DNA of 64,000 nt from Clostridia bacterium UC5.1-1C12 (GTDB lineage Bacteria; Bacillota_I; Bacilli_A; Erysipelotrichales; Erysipelotrichaceae): positions 682,001 through 746,000 of the forward strand of contig BBZX01000001.1 in the NCBI GenBank assembly GCA_001305055.1. Reading direction: 5' to 3'. Of this stretch, positions 60,663 through 64,000 are shown piece by piece. The notes beneath the pieces are model-generated. The model was not told the DNA's origin and ran no database searches. It was given only the letters and a program-made list of their open reading frames with translations. The stretch's first letter is position 1, and the number at the start of each line of letters is the position of its first letter. The position numbers and the translations under genes are program-made.

Positions 60663-60880
60663 AACATAAAAAAACGTCCTCATCTAAGGACGCTGACAAC
60701 GTGGTACCACCTTAGTTCACAGTTTGCACTGTGCACTCTTTCCCCTATAACGCAAGGCTTTACGGATTTCCCTACTTAATTCAGAAAATCAGCTCCTAAG
60801 TGATCTCCATATGAAATTCACTCTGATTTCCACCAACCATCAGATCTCTATGCATTCATTCATAAGGCACGTCTTATTCA
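60663..60880 (-). promoter_or_regulatory. T-box riboswitch (tRNA-Ile) before ileS
   Basis: Minus strand 60713-60700 is AAGGTGGTACCACG, the T-box bulge sequence that pairs with the free tRNA acceptor end. The terminator follows: GCGTCCT / AGGACG (60692-60673) with seven T. Upstream lie the stem I elements; the specifier is probably ATC in GGAGATCAC near 60805, an Ile codon. Uncharged tRNA-Ile would let transcription continue. Confidence 0.92.
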
Positions 60881-60892
60881 CAGCTTTTACTT

Positions 60893-61349
60893 TTAATCTT
60901 TTAATAAACTCAAATCCGGCAGCGGCGGAACTTCAAATGATTCCAATGCATTTGTCAGCTCTTCAAGCTGTTCCATCATCCGGCTCTTTACCTCACCGGT
61001 TTCTTCGCCAAGCTTGCTGACTTCAAGCAGAATCTGCTTAGCCGAAGCCAATGCCTCCTGAATGATCACATCCGCATTATCCTGGGCCGTCGCTACGATC
61101 ACATTGCCTCACGCAAAGCAATCCGCGCGATATCTTCAGCCGCCTGTTCCTTCATCCGCAGTTCACCCGACAATGTCGTATATTTTTCCTTCATATCCTG
61201 ACATTGCTTTTCTAATGTTTCACAGCGGTCAGTGTACAGCTCCAGCTTTTTTTCAGTTCGTCAAGGTCATCACTCATGCGTCCGATGCAATCATCGACCT
61301 GATAGCGGTTATAACCGTTACGCATTGTTTCAAATTGTATCTTGGACAT
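60893..61349 (-). CDS. divIVA: cell division/septum site protein DivIVA, two frameshifts
   Basis: About 152 residues. The N-terminal MRNGYNRYQVDDCIGRM is the membrane-binding DivIVA domain; the rest is a long coiled coil ending in an acidic, Pro-rich tail (VPPLPDLSLL). Breaks: a run of seven A near 61258 (LKKKLELYTDRCE) and near 61108 (LREA to VIVATAQDNAD). Start ATG 61349. It marks poles and septum. The short N-terminal piece is easily missed. Confidence 0.88.
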
Positions 61350-61384
61350 TGTGCTCACCCCTTACTGAAATAATCCCAGTTCAA

Positions 61385-62118
61385 TCACATAGTTATCTTT
61401 TTTGTCTGCTTGCATATACCTTTATAGATAAATCGTCCATATCCGCGGATTGAAAGCACAGCATTATTATTGCACAATGCGCTGCAATCTTCAAGCAGAA
61501 GATGATTCACCTGCACATTTCCGCCCTTAATTAAAGCTGCCGCCTTGCTTCTGGACAAATTACAGCAAGCAGCGACCAATGTATCCAAACGATTGCCGGA
61601 AACAATTTTCTGCATCCAGCGGATATCCTTTTCAATGACAGCCGGCTGATCACAGACTTTGAAACAGATTGAAGCCCGGCCAATCTTACGGCATTCATCA
61701 ATAATATATTGTGCTACCTCACTGACGGTATATACATAAATCACACCCTCTTTAACACTGACATCCCCAAACTGATCATTGCGCAAGCCAATATTTAAAA
61801 GAGCGCCCAGCGCATCCCGATGGCTCAGCTTGACATAAGTCTGAGCATACTCTGCCTTCAGGAGTGTCAGATCCACTTTTTGATCCTCTGATTCATCAAA
61901 ACATAGCAGCGCCCGTTTTTCTCCGCTTCCGGATAACCCCCGTCAAGCTTCATAAAACAGCGGCTGCCGACCACCTTCTTCAGCACTTCCTGCTCAGGTT
62001 CATTTAAAAAAGGTGTGATAATCAGACGATGCTTAAACACAACCGCATCTACTAGATCATCAAACCGTTTTGCTTGTTCTTCATAACCTTTAAAATGAAT
62101 CAGCCAATCATTGCTCAT
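61385..62118 (-). CDS. ylmH: YlmH-like S4 RNA-binding protein, one frameshift
   Basis: About 244 residues. N-terminal domain with HFKGYEEQAKRFDDL and DALGALLNIGLRNDQFGDV (family signature), C-terminal S4 domain (NRLDTLVAACCNLSRSKA). The frame breaks near 61870 (VLMNQ to EDQKVDLTLLK). Start ATG 62118 overlaps the sepF end. In Bacillus, YlmH has been linked to rescue of stalled ribosomes and cell division. Confidence 0.9.
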
Positions 62119-62509
62119 CTTCACCATCAACGTTGATCTTACCGTTTACACCAATTGATTTCGGCGCGCACAGGATAACATTCTGACCAATTTTCTGAAT
62201 CGTACCGTCAAGTGCAAAAACAACACCTGTCAAAAAGTCAATTGTACGCTGAGCATAATCACGCTGTAACTTATGTAAATTAATCACGGCAGCTTTATTA
62301 TCCTTTAAACGGCGTCCAATCTCTTGAGCCTCATCAAAAGAACGTGGTTCAAACAATACCATTTTTGTATCAAAACTGGCATTAGAAACAACTTTAGACT
62401 TAGGTGCTTCGTATTTACTGATTGCCTGAACTTCCTCAGGGTCTAGTTCCAGTACTTCATCTTCATCCATTGGAGCTATAAATTCTTTAAATTTATCTTT
62501 GATTCCCAT
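62108..62509 (-). CDS. sepF: cell division protein SepF
   Basis: An intact 133-residue protein: N-terminal amphipathic helix MGIKDKFKEFI, acidic linker, and the SepF core (LFEPRSFDEAQEIGRRLKD, AVINLHKLQRDYAQRTIDF). It anchors and arranges FtsZ filaments. Followed by ylmH with a small overlap. Confidence 0.94.
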   Translation of the reverse strand: MGIKDKFKEFIAPMDEDEVLELDPEEVQAISKYEAPKSKVVSNASFDTKMVLFEPRSFDEAQEIGRRLKDNKAAVINLHKLQRDYAQRTIDFLTGVVFALDGTIQKIGQNVILCAPKSIGVNGKINVDGEDEQ

Positions 62510-62554
62510 AATGACTCCTCCATATGCTTTTTCATTATATCATATCCCTTCCAA

Positions 62555-62582
62555 TAAAAAAAGGGAAAGTCAAAACTTTCCT
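62555..62582 (-). terminator. intrinsic terminator between ylmC and sepF
   Basis: Arms GGAAAG and CTTTCC with seven T on the minus strand; separates sigG-ylmC from sepF-ylmH. Confidence 0.82.
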
Positions 62583-62598
62583 TTCTTTCACAGAATTT

Positions 62599-62858
62599 TC
62601 ATCGACTTTTATCGACAAAGACACGTTCTTTCTTCACTAATATGACATCTTCTCCGATATTGGTAATCTGTTCGACATTAATCTTTTCACAGCAGTCATT
62701 AAACAGCCATGGCAAAAACGTGCAATTCCCCGTTTTATTTCACAGACATAAATCGTTTTTACACAAAGACACTGATCCAGCTCCATATCGCTGATCAGGC
62801 CAAGCTCCTTGCCGTCAACACTGATTACTTTTTTGTGCAGCAATTCATTCAGCTTCAT
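62599..62858 (-). CDS. ylmC: YlmC/YmxH-family PRC-barrel protein, one frameshift
   Basis: About 86 residues, the family length. MKLNELLHKKVISVDGKELG opens the PRC-barrel. One T restored near 62712 gives FLPWLFNDCCEKINVEQITN and the ending VFVDKSR at a TGA (62599-62601). These small proteins follow sigG in sporulating Firmicutes; the role is unknown. Confidence 0.85.
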
Positions 62859-62904
62859 ACGATCACCTATTCTAGTCTATGGTGAAATTTAAAAAAGTTC
62901 CTGT

Positions 62905-63681
62905 TTAATCAAATTCTTTTCTTAAACAGGCAATCGCACTCTTTTCCAGCCTTGACACCTGAGCCTGTGAGATTCCCATTTCACGGGCTATTTCACTTTG
63001 CGTATTGTCGAGAAAATAGCGTTTACGCAGTATCTCCAATTCTTTAGGCTGAAGATTTTTCATACTCTTCTTTAAAGTCAGCAGATTATTCAGTAAAGCA
63101 ATCTCATCCTTGCTGTCCTTAATCTGATCAACAAGCATCATCTCATCGCCGTCACTGTTATACATCGGCTCAAAAATAGAAACGACGCTCTGTACAGAAT
63201 CTAAAGCTTCCACAACATCCTTGACTTTGACCTCACACGCCTGTGCCAGATATTCGATGCTTGGTTCACAGCTGTTTTCATGCATGTAGGCTTCTTTAAT
63301 CTTGAAAATCTGATAAGCCAGATCCCGGCAGTGGCGAGATACCCGCATAACTTGATTATCACGCAGATATCGCTTGATTTCACCCATAATCATCGGTACC
63401 GCATAAGTCGAAAAACGCACCTCATGCTTTAAATCAAAATTATCGATTGATTTAATCAAGCCGATACAGCCAACCTGAAATAAATCATCCATATTGTCAC
63501 AGCGCGATGCGAAACGCTGTACGATGCTTAATACCAGTTTTAAATTACCTTGAATTAATGTTTCCTTGGCACTTAGATCCCCTGCCTGCAAGGCTTGGAA
63601 TAAACGCACCATTTCCGCATTATTTAAAACCTTCAATTCATTTGTGTTGATGCCGCAAATGTCTACTTTATATCGACTCAC
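62905..63681 (-). CDS. sigG: forespore sigma factor SigG
   Basis: An intact 258-residue sigma-70 factor. N-terminal SRYKVDICGINTNELKVL is the SigG-specific start, region 2 has FQVGCIGLIKSIDNFDL and FSTYAVPMIMGEIKRYLRD, and region 4 ends with ISQAQVSRLEKSAI. Starts at GTG 63681 after AGGAGGG. It drives late forespore genes. Its presence argues for a spore-former. SigE and SpoIIGA, its usual neighbours, are not in the window. Confidence 0.95.
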   Translation of the reverse strand: MSRYKVDICGINTNELKVLNNAEMVRLFQALQAGDLSAKETLIQGNLKLVLSIVQRFASRCDNMDDLFQVGCIGLIKSIDNFDLKHEVRFSTYAVPMIMGEIKRYLRDNQVMRVSRHCRDLAYQIFKIKEAYMHENSCEPSIEYLAQACEVKVKDVVEALDSVQSVVSIFEPMYNSDGDEMMLVDQIKDSKDEIALLNNLLTLKKSMKNLQPKELEILRKRYFLDNTQSEIAREMGISQAQVSRLEKSAIACLRKEFD

Positions 63682-63880
63682 AACGATCCCTCCTGCATGA
63701 TTTCATTGTCCCCTTAAGTTGTCAGGGATATTCAGCAGGCAGGGCATTTCCTTTTATTTACAGCGGCAGCAGGAACTGAATTCATAGAGGATCATCGGCA
63801 GCTCCTATGCATAGCAATCAGCAGCTGCCGGCAGTTTAGCATGGATTGAAGATAGAGACACAAAACTCAAGCTATCCCAA
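63682..63880 (-). other. sigG leader with hairpin and a possible 13-residue ORF
   Basis: Hairpin arms CGGCAGCT (63796-63803) and AGCTGCCG (63823-63830). A tiny minus-strand ORF, MILYEFSSCCRCK (63795-63754), follows TAGGAG. No SigF-type promoter could be assigned with confidence. Confidence 0.35.
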
Positions 63881-63882
63881 AA

Positions 63883-63911
63883 TTGACGAATTGTTTCATC
63901 AGTTATATAAT
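63883..63911 (+). promoter_or_regulatory. SigA promoter for the gene starting at 63981
   Basis: TTGACG (63883-63888), 17 bases, TATAAT (63906-63911). Leader about 60 bases, ending in AAAGGAG. Confidence 0.75.
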
Positions 63912-63980
63912 TGAGAAAATACAATTAAATTTGCTTATAACGTAAAAGTTAAAGCGATCCGGATTTATCAAAGGAGTATT

Positions 63981-64000
63981 ATGAACAACAATCATCAATT
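63981..64000 (+). CDS. start of a gene that runs off the window
   Basis: ATG 63981 is five bases after AAAGGAG and has a good promoter upstream. Only six codons (MNNNHQ) are visible, so no function can be given. Confidence 0.5.

Noticed and set aside
1..64000. CRISPR arrays, prophage, insertion sequences, rRNA or tRNA genes
   Set aside because: I looked for spaced direct repeats, transposase or integrase motifs and tRNA-like cloverleafs and saw none; the only clear tandem repeat is inside the hydrogenase gene.

Overview
The window looks like a chromosomal segment of a low-GC, anaerobic, spore-forming Firmicute, most likely of the Erysipelotrichia type. The evidence is a sporulation sigma factor (SigG) beside ylmC-sepF-ylmH-divIVA-ileS, an ftsA-ftsZ pair, the rpmB / thiN-rpe-rsgA-prkC-prpC-rlmN cluster, a type III glutamine synthetase, an [FeFe] hydrogenase, rubrerythrin, T-box and PyrR leaders, and AGGAGG-type ribosome binding sites. 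I assign the class from gene content only. No rRNA, tRNA, CRISPR array or transposase is visible.

The sequence itself is damaged. About fifty places in roughly thirty-five genes need one restored base, nearly always inside a short run of one nucleotide, to give a normal protein. FtsZ, glutamine synthetase, CoaBC, citrate synthase, aconitase, MutY, DivIVA, RlmN and ribosomal protein L28 are all hit. The likeliest cause is uncorrected indel error from long-read sequencing, not gene decay. I therefore annotate such genes over their full reconstructed span and note where the frame breaks.

Layout. 1-0.9 kb: a truncated HTH regulator and a small zinc-ribbon protein. 0.9-6.2 kb: a dicarboxylate/amino-acid symporter whose leader carries a PyrR attenuator, then an ascorbate-type PTS operon (EIIA, SIS protein, EIIB, EIIC) with a GntR/HutC regulator and its operators. 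6.2-10.7 kb: citrate synthase plus isocitrate dehydrogenase, divergent from aconitase; together they convert oxaloacetate and acetyl-CoA to 2-oxoglutarate. 10.7-13.3 kb: a three-gene ABC exporter. 13.3-21 kb: a HicB remnant, a Xaa-Pro peptidase, MutY, malic enzyme, a zinc-ribbon membrane protein, a C26 amidotransferase, a glycyl-radical-like short protein and RmuC. 21-24.4 kb: an sdpR-sdpI-ABC operon with a clear promoter and operator. 24.4-29.1 kb: Nnr, VanZ, then a pantothenate-to-CoA operon (ECF S component, CoaBC, CoaX). 29.1-34.2 kb: [FeFe] hydrogenase carrying two tandem rubredoxin-like domains, KtrAB potassium uptake and rubrerythrin. 34.4-41 kb: GlnN, two small damaged ORFs, a PyrR-controlled uracil permease and a calcium P-type ATPase. 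41-47.3 kb: an unknown protein, FtsZ, FtsA and a large cell-wall hydrolase. 47.4-56.5 kb: rpmB, yggS, a DMT exporter, an acetyltransferase, a lipoprotein, then the thiN-to-rlmN cluster. 56.6-57.8 kb: a CpXC protein and an unknown protein. 57.9-63.7 kb: ileS with its T-box, divIVA, ylmH, sepF, ylmC and sigG.

The points most worth a second look are the PyrR attenuator on a dicarboxylate symporter, the hydrogenase with duplicated rubredoxin domains, the stand-alone glycyl-radical-like protein, the unknown gene behind ftsZ, and the unusual uracil permease leader. I found no convincing entirely new multi-gene system.
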